Shown here piece after piece: positions 17,150-18,791 of a stretch of DNA of 18,791 nt; position 1 is the first letter of the stretch, and every line of letters begins with the position of its first letter. A model generated the notes under the pieces. That model ran no database searches and was not told where the DNA came from. It saw only the letters and a program-made list of their open reading frames with translations. The stretch covers positions 134,803 through 153,593 of the forward strand of contig NZ_GG695973.1 of assembly GCF_000159955.1 (NCBI RefSeq). The letters run 5' to 3'. The position numbers and the translations under genes were made by a program. The DNA is from Paenibacillus sp. oral taxon 786 str. D14. GTDB lineage: Bacteria > Bacillota > Bacilli > Paenibacillales > Paenibacillaceae.

Positions 17150-17770
17150 TTACATCGTTTGCCCGTTGTCGATGGTGAGGATCTGTCCTGTCATCGAAGG
17201 CTGCTCCAGAACCGACGAGATGAGTGCGGCGATCTCCTCCGGCGCAGCGATTCGGTCCAAAGGCAGTTGGGAAGTTAGCGACCGCCTCTGCTCTCATCCG
17301 ACCCACCAACGCGTGCTGACTGCTCCAGGAGCTACACCGGTCACGCGTACATCCGGCACCAAAGCATGGGCCAGCGATTTGGTCAAACCGTTCACCGCCG
17401 CCTTGGATACCGCATACGGGAGCGAGGAGCCTTTGCCCGTGATTCCTGCGATGCTGCCCACGTTTACGATCGCCCATGGCAATATACCGGGTGATGCTGG
17501 CGTTATTGACCAGGTAATCGATCGTTCCAAATTGCTTGACGATTTGGGCGACCATAGAGATGACCCTCGTTGCTTGAGACGTCGGCTCGGATCGCGATCG
17601 CCCGGCCGCCAAATTGCTGAATAGCTTGCACGGTCTCTTGGGTCTCCGCCTCCGAACGGGAATAATTGACGGCAACAATCACCCCGCGTTCGGCCAGCAG
17701 CGTCGCTGTCGCCCGGCCGATCCCCGTACCCCCCCCCGGTAATAAGAACAACCTTGTTATGGTAACTCAT
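17150..17770 (-). pseudogene. Decayed short-chain dehydrogenase/reductase (SDR)
   Basis: The remains of a classical SDR (NAD(P)-dependent oxidoreductase) are spread over all three minus-strand frames. The ATG at 17770 starts MSYHNKVVLITGGG, then a run of nine G (17729-17737) is one base too long and breaks the frame before TGIGRATATLLAERG. A second shift follows near 17570-17590 (after IRADVSSNE), leading to MVAQIVKQFGTIDYLVNNAS. From there, about 45 codons that normally separate NNA from the catalytic Ser are missing, and the frame shifts again to AIVNVGSIAG and the catalytic YAVSK. Finally an in-frame TGA after STRWWVG precedes an otherwise intact C-terminus (SMTGQILTIDNGQTM). At 621 bases it is about 130 short of a normal gene. 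Its ATG overlaps the stop of the transporter gene. Confidence 0.88.
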
Positions 17771-18675
17771 GCTTCCATCTCCTCCTGCATGCGAAGTACA
17801 CTCGATTTGTTTTCTTGAGCCGGTTGGCTGTTAATGCTCCCCTGCCAATTCACCAAGAATACCCCCACACAGGTTAAAGCTCCGCCAAGATAGACGTACC
17901 ACGAGATCTGTTCGCCAAGCAGCAGCCAGCTGAAAATGACGCTAAAGATCGGCACAAGGAACAGGAATAAGCTGGTTTTGCCTGGATCGCTATGGCTGAG
18001 CAAATAAAACCAGGTCGTAAATTGAATAATGAAACAAAATAGGACGAGCCAAAGAACCACAGACGCCGACGTAAGGTTCAGCTCAAAGCTTGGTTTCTCC
18101 CCTGCAAAGCTGAAGATCAGCATCACGCCGCCGAGCAGCATTTGGTAGGCGGCCAGCACTCTTTTGTCAAACGCCGGACCGATGTGATTAATGATCAACG
18201 TGGCAACCGTGAAGCTGGCTGCTCCCGCCAAGGCAAAGACCATGCCGGGGTTTACGCTCAAGTGTATCCCAAAGGTGATGACAACGCCGATAAACCCAAT
18301 TACCACGCCAAACCATTGCCTTACGCGATAGGCTGTACCCATCAAAGCCCCCCAAAGGATAAGCATCAGCGGGCTGGTGCTTGAGATGATCGCCGACTCC
18401 CCAGAGGTGATCCAACGCATACTGTAGGCGGTGAAGCCCATCACCCCAACCGATTGGAACAAACCGAGCAGCAAAATTTGCAGCCAAGACTTCGCACCTC
18501 TCGGTTGAGGTCTTTTGGCGCTGAATACGGCGAGCAATCCCCCGGCGAACAAAAAGCGGAGCCCCATCAGCATGAGCGGGGTGGTATGCATCATCCCCAG
18601 CTTGGCAGCCGGATACGCCGTCCCCATCAAGAAAGTGGTCAGCAACAGCAGACCGGTATATTTGTATATATTCAC
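17767..18675 (-). CDS. EamA/DMT-family transporter
   Basis: This 302-residue membrane protein shows the two-repeat EamA plan with ten hydrophobic helices. The first repeat includes TFLMGTAYPAAKLGMMHTTP, common in DMT exporters; near the end of the second repeat is PIFSVIFSWLLLGEQIS, the usual hallmark. It is expected to export a small metabolite from the cytoplasm; the substrate cannot be told from sequence. The GTG start has AAGGAGG ten bases upstream. It overlaps the SDR pseudogene by four bases (ATGA) and was presumably the first gene of a two-gene operon with it. It is probably unrelated to arabinan use. Confidence 0.88.
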   Translation of the reverse strand: MNIYKYTGLLLLTTFLMGTAYPAAKLGMMHTTPLMLMGLRFLFAGGLLAVFSAKRPQPRGAKSWLQILLLGLFQSVGVMGFTAYSMRWITSGESAIISSTSPLMLILWGALMGTAYRVRQWFGVVIGFIGVVITFGIHLSVNPGMVFALAGAASFTVATLIINHIGPAFDKRVLAAYQMLLGGVMLIFSFAGEKPSFELNLTSASVVLWLVLFCFIIQFTTWFYLLSHSDPGKTSLFLFLVPIFSVIFSWLLLGEQISWYVYLGGALTCVGVFLVNWQGSINSQPAQENKSSVLRMQEEMEA

Positions 18676-18715
18676 GTTGTCGTTTCCTCCTTAGGCGTCA
18701 GTTTCATGATTTGTA

Positions 18716-18745
18716 TTGTGTCGGAGGTTTTTAATTATGTATAAT
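18716..18745 (+). promoter_or_regulatory. Possible rightward promoter near the window edge
   Basis: A perfect TATAAT at 18740-18745 follows a weak -35 (TTGTGT, 18716-18721) after 18 bases. It points out of the window, so it could drive a divergent gene beyond the right edge, perhaps a regulator of the transporter. The -35 match is only 3 of 6. Confidence 0.3.
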
Positions 18746-18750
18746 GATTG

Positions 18751-18773
18751 ATAAAGATATCTGATATCATTAT
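18751..18773. promoter_or_regulatory. Imperfect 23-bp palindrome, candidate operator
   Basis: GATATC, one base, GATATC (18756-18768) is extended by ATAA and TTAT arms with one mismatched pair. It sits between the transporter gene and the right edge, just downstream of the rightward TATAAT. The size and symmetry fit a dimeric MarR- or TetR-type regulator, but no such gene is visible here. Confidence 0.4.
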
Positions 18774-18791
18774 TAGTGATTACAGAGCACC

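Overview
The window looks like a chromosomal segment from a Paenibacillus-type Gram-positive soil bacterium. The signs are strong AAGGAGG-type ribosome binding sites, YesN-style AraC response regulators, lipoprotein-anchored sugar ABC importers without their own ATPase, and cre-like sites. Its core is a roughly 13 kb arabinan-utilisation locus on the minus strand. The species call is inference; the arabinan theme is read directly from the enzyme families.

Layout from left to right: (1) 1-797, the C-terminal remnant of a probable IS1595-like transposase, then a featureless spacer. (2) 798-2360, a YesN/AraC-type response regulator on the minus strand with its own promoter, overlapped by a cre-like site; no histidine kinase is present. 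(3) 2499-15780, a minus-strand gene run with the transcription order GH51 arabinofuranosidase (AbfA type), AraNPQ-like importer (lipoprotein plus two permeases), a second complete importer (lipoprotein plus two permeases), a second GH51, a large secreted GH43 endo-arabinanase, a small cytoplasmic GH43, and a rho-independent terminator at 2499-2543. The run starts from a promoter near 15852-15880 that also carries a cre-like site over the expected start point. (4) 15781-16157, an AT-rich divergent regulatory region. (5) 16158-17075, a plus-strand regulator with an ArsR-type HTH fused to a large aromatic-rich C-terminal domain. (6) 17085-17133, a terminator shared by convergent genes. (7) 17150-18675, a minus-strand EamA transporter gene overlapping a decayed short-chain dehydrogenase, with a palindromic operator candidate at the right edge.

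Proposed working: the secreted arabinanase cuts arabinan outside the cell, the two lipoprotein/permease sets import arabino-oligosaccharides using an ATPase encoded elsewhere (MsmX type), and two GH51 enzymes plus the small GH43 finish hydrolysis in the cytoplasm. Arabinose catabolic genes (araABD) are not in the window. Control probably combines CcpA repression, the response regulator and the divergent ArsR-like protein. Hairpins between cistrons may set relative expression levels. The most original element is the ArsR-HTH regulator with its apparent ligand-binding domain, a candidate sugar sensor rather than a metal sensor.
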